Assembly: GCA_963693105.1 (NCBI GenBank)
Contig: OY843752.1
Coordinates: 248,001-312,000 of the forward strand
DNA from: Oxydemutator sp963693105
Lineage (GTDB): Bacteria; Pseudomonadota; Gammaproteobacteria; Poriferisulfidales; Oxydemutatoraceae
DNA length: 64,000 nt
Reading direction: 5' to 3'
In this document: positions 40,441 to 49,221 of the stretch, in pieces
Layout: each line of letters begins with the position of its first letter
Position numbering within the stretch: the stretch's first letter is position 1
Translations under genes and position numbers: made by a program
Notes under the pieces: generated by a model
The model's database searches: none
The model's input: the letters and a program-made list of their open reading frames with translations, nothing else
Told to the model about the DNA's origin: nothing

Positions 40441-40444
<4 letters not shown>
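39827..40444 (-). CDS. rdgB: XTP/dITP diphosphatase (RdgB/HAM1)
   Basis: Hydrolyses non-canonical purine triphosphates (dITP, XTP) to monophosphates, keeping them out of DNA. The 205 residues show VASGNRGKLREL near the N-terminus (8-19), AADDSGLEVDAL-type motif (IADDSGLEVDAL, with the general-base Asp), GFGYDPVFY and the C-terminal NEISHRARA. Middle gene of rph-rdgB-hemW with overlaps on both sides (4 bp and 17 bp). Confidence 0.96.
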
Positions 40445-41166
<722 letters not shown>

Positions 41167-41187
41167 TCTGAAGTTCCAGGCGAAAGG

Positions 41188-41194
41188 TATTATA
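41188..41194. promoter_or_regulatory. Symmetric -10 region shared by rph and the divergent gene
   Basis: The sequence TATTATA reads TATTAT on the plus strand (41188-41193, 7 bp before ATG 41201) and TATAAT on the minus strand (41189-41194, 22 bp before the rph ATG). One near-palindromic AT block can thus serve as -10 element in both directions across a 34-bp spacer. Confidence 0.45.
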
Positions 41195-41200
41195 AGGCCG

Positions 41201-42151
41201 ATGGACGAAACAGTTTTTATGAAGCGCAAACACGGGATTTCTTTCATGACATTCGGCGGCGGCGGCGCAAAGTATCGCTGCGCGGCCCGGCGTATCTGCC
41301 GTGAAGCGGAGCGATTCGGTCTGTTCGACCGGATAACCGGGCACACCGACAAAGACCTCGAGCGCGATTTTCGCGGCTTCTGGAAGGAGCACGGCGCCTT
41401 CATCAAAGCCAACCGGCGGCGCGGCTACGGCTGCTGGCTGTGGAAGCCGTTCCTGATACTGCATCATCTGAAAGAAATGCACAACGATGACATCCTGCTC
41501 TATGCGGACGCCGGATGCGAGCTCAATCCTTACGGCAGACAACGGCTGATTGAATACCTTGAGATGGCCGCGGAACATTCCATTGTTACCTCCAAAACGC
41601 ATTGCCCGCTGACGGTTTTGACCAAGATGGACACCATCGTGCGGCTGGATCCCGAATTGCGGCACATCGCCCGGTTCCAGCATCAGGCGAACTTCATCCT
41701 GATCAAAAAAACCGGGGATACGGTCGGTCTGGCGGAAGAATGGTTTGCCATAAGCACGGAGAACAACTACCGCTATCTGGATGACTCGGAATCGGTTGCG
41801 CCCAACGACAGGCGTTATGCCGAACATGCCCACGACCAGGCCATTCTGACCTTGCTGCTGATAGAACACGGACTGGATTTTTCCGTCCGTTTTGAGGAAA
41901 TGCTGGACATTTATCAATCCGCTTTGCCGTCACATCGCCGGCATATTGCAGGCACTCAATATCCCATCTGGGCTTCCCGGCATAGAACCGGCGTTGTTTC
42001 GCCCCAAATGCAGCGGTTGAGAATTGCCAAAGCCGAAGGCCTGCTGAAGAAAGCCCTGCTGTGCCCTGAATATGCAGTGGCGCATTTCAGCATACAGAAC
42101 CTCAGGTCAGTGGCCGGCCGCACCCTGCGCCGGCTGGGTCTTCGTCAATAG
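41201..42151 (+). CDS. Glycosyltransferase-like protein
   Basis: 316 residues. 'GYGCWLWKPFLILHHLKEM' followed by 'DDILLYADAGCELNP' is the W-x-W-K-P and D-A-G pattern of a family of uncharacterised nucleotide-sugar-transferase-like proteins encoded in polysaccharide clusters. 'HDQAILTLLL' also fits a GT-A core. There is no signal peptide or membrane span. Start ATG 41201, with ATG 41219 as alternative. It stands alone between rph and glnK. Substrate unknown. Confidence 0.65.
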   Translation: MDETVFMKRKHGISFMTFGGGGAKYRCAARRICREAERFGLFDRITGHTDKDLERDFRGFWKEHGAFIKANRRRGYGCWLWKPFLILHHLKEMHNDDILLYADAGCELNPYGRQRLIEYLEMAAEHSIVTSKTHCPLTVLTKMDTIVRLDPELRHIARFQHQANFILIKKTGDTVGLAEEWFAISTENNYRYLDDSESVAPNDRRYAEHAHDQAILTLLLIEHGLDFSVRFEEMLDIYQSALPSHRRHIAGTQYPIWASRHRTGVVSPQMQRLRIAKAEGLLKKALLCPEYAVAHFSIQNLRSVAGRTLRRLGLRQ

Positions 42152-42286
42152 CCGCCGCGCCGCCGCCCGGCCAGGCCGCCAGGCCCTGCCCAACGGGGAC
42201 GCACCATCGGCATCCGGCGGGGCATGCGGGCAGCCGCGATGCGCCGGGATACCCCTGAAAACCGCGCCGGGTCGCCCATTCGCGGG

Positions 42287-42303
42287 TTGGCACGATTCTT
42301 GTT
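42287..42303 (+). promoter_or_regulatory. Sigma-54-type promoter of glnK-amtB
   Basis: TTGGCACGATTCTTGTT matches the -24/-12 consensus (TGGCAC, 5 bp, TTGC) except for GT in place of GC at -12. It ends 47 bp before the glnK ATG. Sigma-54/NtrC control of glnK-amtB is established in many proteobacteria. I did not find a clear NtrC site in the 42,152-42,286 region, which otherwise holds nothing recognisable. Confidence 0.7.
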
Positions 42304-42350
42304 TATTACATGGTGGGGAGGCGATTCGATGCCGCCCGAAGGAGTAAAGC

Positions 42351-42689
42351 ATGAAGTTGATTACTGCAATCATCAAACCTTTCAAACTGGAAGAAGTAAA
42401 GCAGGCCCTGTCCGAGGCCGGTGTCTGCGGCATGACCGTGACCGAGGCCAGGGGATTCGGACGTCAGAAGGGACACACCGAACTCTACCGTGGCGCCGAG
42501 TATGTGGTTGATTTTCTTCCCAAGTTGAAACTGGAAATCGCCGTGACCGAAAACCAGGTGGAAACCGTCGTCGAGGCGGTCTCAAAAACCGCCAACAGCG
42601 GCAAAATCGGCGACGGCAAAATTTTCGTTCTCAACATGGAACGGGTCGTGCGTATTCGCACCGGCGAAGTCGGCGACGACGCCATTTAA
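42351..42689 (+). CDS. glnK: PII nitrogen regulatory protein
   Basis: Signal-transduction protein that senses 2-oxoglutarate and ATP/ADP and regulates AmtB and nitrogen metabolism. The 112 residues include the T-loop with Y51 (GAEYVVDF), the uridylylation site, and the B-loop 'TANSGKIGDGKIFV'. The ribosome-binding site AAGGAG lies 6 bp upstream. Pairing with amtB 18 bp downstream suggests GlnK rather than GlnB, but the sequence alone does not decide it. Confidence 0.94.
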   Translation: MKLITAIIKPFKLEEVKQALSEAGVCGMTVTEARGFGRQKGHTELYRGAEYVVDFLPKLKLEIAVTENQVETVVEAVSKTANSGKIGDGKIFVLNMERVVRIRTGEVGDDAI

Positions 42690-42707
42690 CACAGGAGAAA
42701 AAGAGAA

Positions 42708-43988
42708 ATGAAAAAATTACTGGTTATTTTGTGGGGCACGATTCTGCCGGTCGCGGCGGCGGCCCAGGAAATCGACACGGGCGACACCGCCTGGATACTG
42801 ACCTCGACCGCGCTGGTGCTGTTCATGACCATCCCCGGCTTGTCGCTGTTCTATGCCGGCCTGGTGCGCGCCAAAAACGTGCTGTCGGTGCTGATGCAGT
42901 GCTTTACCATCACCTGTCTGGCCTCGATTGTCTGGCTGATTTACGGTTACAGCCTGTCGTTCACGGACGGCGGCAGCGTCAACGCCTGGATCGGGGGGCT
43001 GGACAAGGCCTGGCTTGCCGGCATCGGGCGTGACACGCTTTCCGGCACGCTGCCGGAGACGGTTTTCGTGATGTTTCAGTTGACGTTCGCGATCATCACG
43101 CCGGCATTGATTGTCGGCGGCTTCGCCGAACGCATCAAGTATTCCTCGATGCTGCTGTTCAGCCTGTTGTGGCTGACCGTGGTTTATTTTCCGGTATGCC
43201 ACTGGGTGTGGGGCGGCGGCTGGCTTGGCGAAGCGGGCCTGCTCGACTTTGCCGGCGGCACCGTGGTTCACATCACCGCCGGGGTCGGCGCGCTGGTCGC
43301 CGCGCTGGTTCTGAAAGAGAGAAAAGGATTTCCCGCCACGCCGATGCCTCCGCACAACCTGACGCTGACGGTGACGGGCGCCGGTATGCTGTGGGTCGGC
43401 TGGTTCGGATTCAACGCCGGCAGCGCGGTCGCTTCCAACGGCGACGCCGGCATGGCGATGCTGGTCACGCACATCAGCGCCGCGGCGGCGTCACTGACGT
43501 GGGCCGCGCTGGAATGGGTGCGCCACGGCAAGCCGAGTGTTCTCGGCATCGTCACCGGCATGGTGGCGGGCCTCGGCACGATCACTCCGGCGTCGGGCTT
43601 CGTCGGCCCGCTGGGCGCGTTGATTATCGGCGTCAGCGCCGGCACCTTGTGCTTCATCGCGACCAACATGATCAAGCGCACCTTCAAGATTGACGACTCG
43701 CTGGACGTGTTCCCGGTACACGGCGTCGGCGGCGCGCTCGGCACCATTTTGTGCGGCGTGTTCGTCGCCGAGAGCTGGGGCGGCGCCGGTTACGCCGAAG
43801 GCATGACCATGGGCGGCCAGCTCGGCGTGCAGGTCATGGGCGTGGTCGCGGTCCTCGGATGGACGGCGGTCGCCACTTATATCGTGCTCAAGGTCGTGCA
43901 GATGTTGATCGGCCTGCGCGTGGACGAAGAGGAAGAAGCCGAAGGTCTCGACATCAATCAATACGACGAGAACGGTTACAACCTCTGA
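42708..43988 (+). CDS. amtB: Ammonium transporter
   Basis: Trimeric inner-membrane ammonium channel. The 426 residues start with a cleavable-looking hydrophobic segment ending 'VAAAAQE' and show about 11 membrane helices. 'DFAGGTVVHITAGVGAL' carries the conserved Asp and the first pore His; 'DVFPVHGVGGALGT' carries the second. The AGGAGA ribosome-binding site precedes the ATG. Co-transcribed with glnK and gated by it (family knowledge). Confidence 0.97.
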   Translation: MKKLLVILWGTILPVAAAAQEIDTGDTAWILTSTALVLFMTIPGLSLFYAGLVRAKNVLSVLMQCFTITCLASIVWLIYGYSLSFTDGGSVNAWIGGLDKAWLAGIGRDTLSGTLPETVFVMFQLTFAIITPALIVGGFAERIKYSSMLLFSLLWLTVVYFPVCHWVWGGGWLGEAGLLDFAGGTVVHITAGVGALVAALVLKERKGFPATPMPPHNLTLTVTGAGMLWVGWFGFNAGSAVASNGDAGMAMLVTHISAAAASLTWAALEWVRHGKPSVLGIVTGMVAGLGTITPASGFVGPLGALIIGVSAGTLCFIATNMIKRTFKIDDSLDVFPVHGVGGALGTILCGVFVAESWGGAGYAEGMTMGGQLGVQVMGVVAVLGWTAVATYIVLKVVQMLIGLRVDEEEEAEGLDINQYDENGYNL

Positions 43989-44004
43989 CGACAACACCAG
44001 TCCG

Positions 44005-44032
44005 CGCCGCGCCCCGGCAGCGGGGCGCGGCG
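44005..44032 (+). terminator. Candidate terminator between amtB and the methylase gene
   Basis: A perfect 11-bp GC stem (CGCCGCGCCCC / GGGGCGCGGCG) around a 6-base loop, followed by GCGGGTTTCGATT. It begins 16 bp after the amtB stop. The T-run is weak (TTT). Being symmetric, it may also end the convergent methylase transcript. Confidence 0.6.
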
Positions 44033-44057
44033 GCGGGTTTCGATTGATTGCGGGTTG

Positions 44058-45167
44058 TCAGGGCTTCACCGCGCCGCGCTTTTTTATCAGGAAAAGGAAT
44101 TCCCGGTTGGGGGCGGCGGCATCGCGCGCCCAATCGTTCGTCCATTTCATTTGCGCCATCACGTTGCGCCGGGAATCGACCGCGATGCGGTCGGCAAGAA
44201 CGCCGTTTTCGCCGACAACCCGCTCCAGTTCATCCGCCGTGGCGCGGCCGCCGGAGCCGTAGGAAAGAAGAATCCACCGCGCCCGCGTGCGCCGGAGCAA
44301 TTCGCCGACGGCCTCGAGCGCGACAAAACGGCCGCTGGATTCGTCCCTGCGAAACTCCTCGAAAACGGACGGCGCGACCGTGTCCGAAGTGTCTTTGCGG
44401 CGCATCGCCTTGCCGAACAATTCGGGGCGGTCGTTGAGGCACACCGTCGTCCACGGGTGGTAGTAGGCGGCGTAGCGAACCCGCGACGGCGGCATCTTTT
44501 CATTGTTGGAGCCGTACGGCGGGTCGTAATAGGCCAGGTCGGCGTCGGCGCCGGCGACATCGAAAACATCGCCGCAAAACACTTCGTGCGCGGCGTGGTT
44601 CGCGGAAACAAGCGGCGCCTCGAGGTGCAGCGGCTTGAACGAGCGCGGCGACCAGTCTTTCAGATACGAGACAAAGTGCCCCAGCGTGTTGTCCACGCGG
44701 TCCAGCGCCAGAATCAGGCTGGTGACGGCCACCGCCTCCTCGACCGGCGACAGGCAAAGGTCGTCTATCCGCTCGCGGATCGCGTCGAGTTTTCGCGTAT
44801 TGTGAAGCTGCCAGGGTTTCTTCGCACCGCCGCCGCTCGCAGGGCCGCCATAGTGTTCCGTGAACCAGCCGTCTTTGGGCTGGAGCGCGTTGAGGTGCGC
44901 AATCAGTCCGGCGTAGGTCTCGCGGCGCTTGCGGTTCAACAGGTAGCAACTCGCAAAAGTTTTTGACCAGACTGCGATGTCGTTGGAAATCACGCGGCAA
45001 CCGATGCCGGCGAGGGCCTGCGAAACCCGGGTGGTGCCGGAAAAACCGTCGAGCACGGTTTTTGCGCCGGTCTTGCGTACCAGCGCCAGAATATGCGGCA
45101 ACAGCCTCAGCTTGGAGCCGGCGTACTTGACGCCTTGTGTGGGCGGAGCATCGGAGATAGCGGTCAC
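44058..45167 (-). CDS. D12-class N6-adenine DNA methyltransferase
   Basis: Transfers a methyl group from SAM to adenine in DNA. The 369 residues have the N-terminal KYAGSK motif (14-19) of Dam-like enzymes, the SAM loop LDGFSGTTRVSQAL (39-52), and the catalytic DPPYGSNN (215-222). Start is GTG 45167. No specificity subunit or cognate restriction gene is adjacent; the HNH endonuclease gene at 47273 is on the other strand behind the copper oxidase. Recognition sequence unknown. It may be an orphan methylase or half of a restriction-modification pair. Confidence 0.85.
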   Translation of the reverse strand: MTAISDAPPTQGVKYAGSKLRLLPHILALVRKTGAKTVLDGFSGTTRVSQALAGIGCRVISNDIAVWSKTFASCYLLNRKRRETYAGLIAHLNALQPKDGWFTEHYGGPASGGGAKKPWQLHNTRKLDAIRERIDDLCLSPVEEAVAVTSLILALDRVDNTLGHFVSYLKDWSPRSFKPLHLEAPLVSANHAAHEVFCGDVFDVAGADADLAYYDPPYGSNNEKMPPSRVRYAAYYHPWTTVCLNDRPELFGKAMRRKDTSDTVAPSVFEEFRRDESSGRFVALEAVGELLRRTRARWILLSYGSGGRATADELERVVGENGVLADRIAVDSRRNVMAQMKWTNDWARDAAAPNREFLFLIKKRGAVKP

Positions 45168-45202
45168 GTCGGCAAATTCGGCAGCCGGAAAGTTCCGGGC
45201 GC

Positions 45203-45220
45203 GGTATTATAATCAATACC
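45203..45220. promoter_or_regulatory. Palindromic promoter/operator ahead of the multicopper oxidase
   Basis: GGTATTATAATCAATACC is an inverted repeat (GGTATT/AATACC) abutting the ATG at 45221. It contains TATAAT on the plus strand (45208-45213), so the transcript could be leaderless. On the minus strand TATAAT (45206-45211) points toward the methylase gene. No ribosome-binding site is visible. Operator function is inference. Confidence 0.4.
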
Positions 45221-47269
45221 ATGGAAAGATTTTGCACGAGATACGCGATGCCGCTGCTGGCGGCGGTGGCTTTGTCCGCGACCGGCGCACAGGCGGGGCT
45301 GGTTGAATACGACTTCGACATTGACACCGTCACCGTTCATCTCACCGGCAAACCGGCGCAGGCGCTCGCCATCGGCGGCCGGATTCCCGCGCCGACCATC
45401 GAGGCGACCGTCGGCGACACGTTGCGCGTCACATTCCGCAACCGGCTGGCCGAGGAAAGTTCGGTTCACTGGCACGGCATCCTGCTGCCCAACGACCAGG
45501 ACGGCGTGCCCTGGCTGACGACGCAGCCGATCGGCGCCGGCGCCTCGTTCACTTACGAATACAAAGTGTCCCACGCCGGCACGTACTGGTACCACTCGCA
45601 CAGCGGTTTGCAGGAACAACGCGGCGTTTACGGCGCCCTGGTTTTTCATCCCGAAAAAGAAACCATCGCCGCCGAGCGCGATTACGTCGTGGTGCTGTCC
45701 GACTGGACCGACGAGGCGCCGGAGCGGGTTCTTCGCAACCTCAAAAAAGACGGCGACTATTACGCGCGCAAGAAAAACAGCGTGCAGTCGTGGAACCGGG
45801 TGCTGGCGCACGGCTGGGGCGCGGTCAAAAACCGCCTGCACGGGGCGTGGATACGCATGGGGCCGATGGACCCGTCCGATGTCGGCTACGACCTGTTTCT
45901 CGCCAACGGCAAGCGCGAGCAGACACTGGAGGCGAACGCCGGGGAGCGCGTCCGGCTGCGGCTGATCAACGCCGCCGCGTCGAGTTATTTCAACGTCGAG
46001 TTCGCCGGCGGCGCCATGACCATCGTCGCCGCCGACGGCATCGAAGTCGAGCCGCAGAAAGCCAAGCGTTTGCGCATTGCGATTGCGGAGACCTACGATG
46101 TGCTCGTCGAGATACCGCAGCGCCGGGCTTACGCGCTGCGGGCGACTTCACAAGACGGCGCCGGCTACAGCAACACTTTTATCGGCGCGGGCGAACGGGT
46201 GCAGGCGCCGGACGTGCCGGCGCCCGATTGGTACCGGATGAGCCACGCGCGCCACGACATGAACGCGCACCACGACATGCACGCGCACCACCGGCAGCCG
46301 GCCCGAAACGCCGGCGGAGTCGTCGAACACATCACCGACTACTCGATGCTGCGCGCGAAAAACAACACGGCGCTGCCCGGCGGCGCGCCCGAAAGGGAGG
46401 TGCGCCTGAAACTGACCGGCAGCATGGAGCGTTACGTATGGGCGTTCGACGACAAAACGCTTTCCGAGTCCGACAGCATACGCATCCGCAAGGGCGAGAA
46501 CACCCGCTTCGTTCTCGAAAACGAGACGATGATGAACCATCCGCTGCACCTGCACGGGCACTTTTTCCGGGTCTTGAACGGACAGGGCGAATACAGCCCG
46601 CTGAAACACACCGTCAACGTGCCGCCGATGGGCAGAACCGTCATTGAATTCAACGCCACAGAAGACAAGGACTGGTTCTTCCACTGCCACAACCTCTACC
46701 ACATGCAAACGGGGATGGCGCGCGTCATCAGTTACGAGGACTCCTCCACGTTCAACGAGGACACCAGGGAAAAAATATCGCACGACAACGCCTGGAATTT
46801 TGCCGGCGAGGCCGCTGCGCTCGGCCAGATGACGGCCGGACACCTGCGCGCCTTCAACCTGCGCAACGCCCTGGTCATCCACTACGACTATGACTATGAC
46901 AAAGGCTACGATACGGACCTTCTCTACAAGCGAAACTTCAGCCGCTTTCTGGACGGCTACATCGGCGCGAACCTGGAGCGCGAAGACCAGCACGAGCGCC
47001 GCGAAAGCAACGGCGTAATCGGACTGCACTACATGCTGCCGCTGCTGATTGAAGCCGACCTGCGGCTCGACTCCGACGACGAAATCAGCCTTGAACTGAA
47101 ATCCGGCCTGCAACTGGCGCCGCGGCTGATGCTGGAATGGCAGTACAAGTTTCAGGACGACGACGAATACCGCGCCGGCCTTTCCTGGGAAGTCAGCAAA
47201 ACCCTCTCGGTCACCACGCTATACGACTCCGACTTCAAGGGCGGCGCGGGGCTGAAGTTCATGTTCTGA
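45221..47269 (+). CDS. CopA-type multicopper oxidase with C-terminal barrel-like domain
   Basis: Oxidises Cu(I) or organic substrates, coupled to O2 reduction, outside the cytoplasm. After a signal peptide (cleavage near AQA, 25), three cupredoxin domains carry the copper ligands HWHG (H83, H85), WYHSHSG (H125, H127), HPLHLHGH (440-447) and HCHNLYHMQTGM (488-499). A His/Met-rich linker lies at 340-357. Residues of about 525-682 are extra: alternating Tyr/Asp-rich strands ending in 'GGAGLKFMF', an outer-membrane-barrel-like terminus. CopA proteins usually end near the last copper motif, so this is a fusion, possibly with a CopB-like part. Divergent from the methylase gene. Confidence 0.88.
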   Translation: MERFCTRYAMPLLAAVALSATGAQAGLVEYDFDIDTVTVHLTGKPAQALAIGGRIPAPTIEATVGDTLRVTFRNRLAEESSVHWHGILLPNDQDGVPWLTTQPIGAGASFTYEYKVSHAGTYWYHSHSGLQEQRGVYGALVFHPEKETIAAERDYVVVLSDWTDEAPERVLRNLKKDGDYYARKKNSVQSWNRVLAHGWGAVKNRLHGAWIRMGPMDPSDVGYDLFLANGKREQTLEANAGERVRLRLINAAASSYFNVEFAGGAMTIVAADGIEVEPQKAKRLRIAIAETYDVLVEIPQRRAYALRATSQDGAGYSNTFIGAGERVQAPDVPAPDWYRMSHARHDMNAHHDMHAHHRQPARNAGGVVEHITDYSMLRAKNNTALPGGAPEREVRLKLTGSMERYVWAFDDKTLSESDSIRIRKGENTRFVLENETMMNHPLHLHGHFFRVLNGQGEYSPLKHTVNVPPMGRTVIEFNATEDKDWFFHCHNLYHMQTGMARVISYEDSSTFNEDTREKISHDNAWNFAGEAAALGQMTAGHLRAFNLRNALVIHYDYDYDKGYDTDLLYKRNFSRFLDGYIGANLEREDQHERRESNGVIGLHYMLPLLIEADLRLDSDDEISLELKSGLQLAPRLMLEWQYKFQDDDEYRAGLSWEVSKTLSVTTLYDSDFKGGAGLKFMF

Positions 47270-47272
47270 GAG

Positions 47273-48181
47273 ATGGGAGAAGACCATGATTTTCGGGTGC
47301 GCCGGGAGGCATTCCGCCTGCTGGAGGAATTGCGCGCGAGATACGACGATGAGGTCCTCCCCCGCAAGGCGCTTCAGGAAGGTTTTCTGATGGACGGCAT
47401 CCGGGTTCCGCTGGTCGGCCCGCAGGGCATATTCAAACCGCGCATTCTTGACCTTCCTCTTTCCATTACAACCGCGCCAAACGGGCCGTACGGCGACCGG
47501 TTCTCGGAAGACGGGCGCGCCATTCATTACCGGTACAGAGGCGCCGATCCTCAACACCGCGACAATGTCGGGCTTCGAGAACTGATGAAATCAGGAAGAC
47601 CGCTTATCTATCTGCATGGAATCGTGCCGGGCCGGTACTTGCCGGAATGGCCCGCGTATGTGATTGGAGACCAGCCTGCCAACCTGACTTTTGTCGTCGC
47701 GGTGGATTACCGGCAGGAGGCATTGGCCGTGCAGCCGGATTTGCAGGATCTGGGCGCCACTGAACAGCGACGCCGTTACAAAACCGCCGCCGTGCGCGTC
47801 CGATTACACCAGCGCGCCTTCCGGGAGCGGGTGCTGGCGGCGTACCGGGGACAGTGCGCGCTCTGCCGTTTGCGCCACCTCGAACTGCTGGAAGCGGCGC
47901 ACATCACGCCCGATTCCAGTCCGCGGGGGGAGCCTCTCATCCGCAACGGTCTTGCTCTTTGCAAACTGCATCACGCCGCATTCGACCGCAACATCCTCGG
48001 CATTACGCCGGACTGCATCGTGAAAATACGGACGGATATTCTGGATGAAATTGACGGCCCCATGCTCCAGCACGGGCTTCAGGAAATGCACGACTCCAAA
48101 CTGTATCTGCCCAGGCGTTTTGAGGATCGTCCCGACCCCGAAGCCCTGGCGCACCGCTACGAGAGTTTTCTCTCCGGTTAA
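47273..48181 (+). CDS. Predicted HNH restriction endonuclease (COG3440-like)
   Basis: 302 residues. The C-terminal HNH domain has C195-x2-C198 (GQCALC), 'LEAAHI' (H210), 'ALCKLHHAAFDRN' (C230, H233, H234, N240). The middle part ('HYRYRGADPQHRDNVGLREL', 'GRPLIYLHGIVPGRYLP') resembles the sensor/SRA-like region of predicted modification-dependent restriction endonucleases. It starts 3 bp after the oxidase stop. Whether it cuts modified DNA, or pairs with the nearby methylase, is inference. Confidence 0.75.
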   Translation: MGEDHDFRVRREAFRLLEELRARYDDEVLPRKALQEGFLMDGIRVPLVGPQGIFKPRILDLPLSITTAPNGPYGDRFSEDGRAIHYRYRGADPQHRDNVGLRELMKSGRPLIYLHGIVPGRYLPEWPAYVIGDQPANLTFVVAVDYRQEALAVQPDLQDLGATEQRRRYKTAAVRVRLHQRAFRERVLAAYRGQCALCRLRHLELLEAAHITPDSSPRGEPLIRNGLALCKLHHAAFDRNILGITPDCIVKIRTDILDEIDGPMLQHGLQEMHDSKLYLPRRFEDRPDPEALAHRYESFLSG

Positions 48182-48188
48182 TCTGAAT

Positions 48189-48530
48189 CTACGGAACCAG
48201 CGCCCAGTCCGTATCCGCCGTTTCCCTGTTGAAAGTGAAAGTCAGCGCCGGCGCCTCGCCTTTGGCGATCATGCACTTGAGCCGCAACGGGTAACTCACC
48301 CCGTCTTTTTCCGAGAAGTCCATTTCCTCGCTCGAAAACTCCAGCGACTGGTCTTCGCCGCCTTCGATTCCGGGCAGGTCGCCGTTTTTACTCATGTTCA
48401 TGCAGGTCTCCACCATGCTTCTCATTTCCATGCCGTAGCCGCTTTCGGCGAATTCCTTTTCCATCCGGTCGCACCCCGCCGCCATCAGAACGGCCAGCAT
48501 CGCGACCAGACTCTTCATTGTGTTTCTCAT
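48189..48530 (-). CDS. Small lipoprotein of unknown function
   Basis: 113 residues with a signal peptide and a classic lipobox LMAAGC (C20). The mature part is acidic and includes 'CMNMSKNGDLPG' and 'PLRLKCMIAKGEAPALTF', with two further Cys residues that could form a disulfide. GGAG lies 6 bp before ATG 48530. Convergent with the HNH gene. I do not recognise a family. Confidence 0.65.
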   Translation of the reverse strand: MRNTMKSLVAMLAVLMAAGCDRMEKEFAESGYGMEMRSMVETCMNMSKNGDLPGIEGGEDQSLEFSSEEMDFSEKDGVSYPLRLKCMIAKGEAPALTFTFNRETADTDWALVP

Positions 48531-48558
48531 ATTGACTCCATAACGTAACGTGAAAACA

Positions 48559-48650
48559 TGGCGGAGAGGGTGGGATTCGAACCCACGTGCCGGTAAAACC
48601 GACCATCTGATTTCGAGTCAGCGCCGTTATGACCACTTCGGTACCTCTCC
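48559..48650 (-). tRNA. tRNA-Ser (anticodon CGA)
   Basis: 92 nt including an encoded CCA (48559-48561). The acceptor stem GGAGAGG/CCTCTCC pairs fully, the anticodon arm is CTGA-CTCGAAA-TCAG with anticodon CGA at 48613-48615, the long class II variable arm typical of tRNA-Ser is present, and the T arm reads GTGGGTTCGAATCCCAC. It decodes UCG. Confidence 0.97.
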
Positions 48651-48725
48651 ACCGGGGACAGTATAGAGGAATCCGCGCCTGGCACAGGCCGGAAACCTGT
48701 CGCGCCCGGGCCGTTCAACAAACCC

Positions 48726-48754
48726 TTGCCCATCGGCGCCCGGTCGGCTATCAT
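48726..48754 (+). promoter_or_regulatory. Sigma-70-like promoter of rplM-rpsI
   Basis: TTGCCC (48726-48731), 17-bp spacer, TATCAT (48749-48754), 32 bp before the rplM ATG. Confidence 0.55.
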
Positions 48755-48786
48755 GACCGGCCCCGCGATGGACGGGGAATATCCGG

Positions 48787-49221
48787 ATGAAGACTTACAG
48801 CGCCAAACCCGGCGAGGTCGAGCACGAGTGGTATCTGATAGACGCCACCGACAAACCGCTCGGCCGGCTCGCCAGCGAGATTGCGTCGCGGCTGCGCGGC
48901 AAACACAAGCCGCAGTTCACGCCGCACGTGGACACCGGCGACCACATCGTCGTCATCAACGCCGGGCAGGTTGCCGTGACCGGCAACAAGAAAAATTCCA
49001 AATTCTATTACCGCCACAGCGGCCACATCGGCAACATGAAAAAAACTTCCCTGAAAGAAATGCTGGAGCAGCATCCCGAACGCGCCATTGAGTATGCCGT
49101 CAAGGGCATGCTGCCGAGAAACCCGCTGGGGCGCGCGATGCTTCGCAAACTGCGTGTTTATGCGGGCGCGCAACACGACCACGAGGCGCAGCAGCCGGTC
49201 CAACTGGAGATATTGAACTGA
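48787..49221 (+). CDS. rplM: 50S ribosomal protein L13
   Basis: 144 residues, full length, with 'WYLIDATDKPLGRLASEIA', 'LRGKHKPQFTPHVDTGDHIV' and 'RNPLGRAMLRKLRVYAG' characteristic of L13. The stop overlaps the rpsI start (TGATG), the conserved rplM-rpsI arrangement. Confidence 0.98.
   Translation: MKTYSAKPGEVEHEWYLIDATDKPLGRLASEIASRLRGKHKPQFTPHVDTGDHIVVINAGQVAVTGNKKNSKFYYRHSGHIGNMKKTSLKEMLEQHPERAIEYAVKGMLPRNPLGRAMLRKLRVYAGAQHDHEAQQPVQLEILN

Noticed and set aside
48388..48754. Minus-strand frames covering the tRNA-Ser region.
   Set aside because: They pass through a structurally perfect tRNA and have no domain content.
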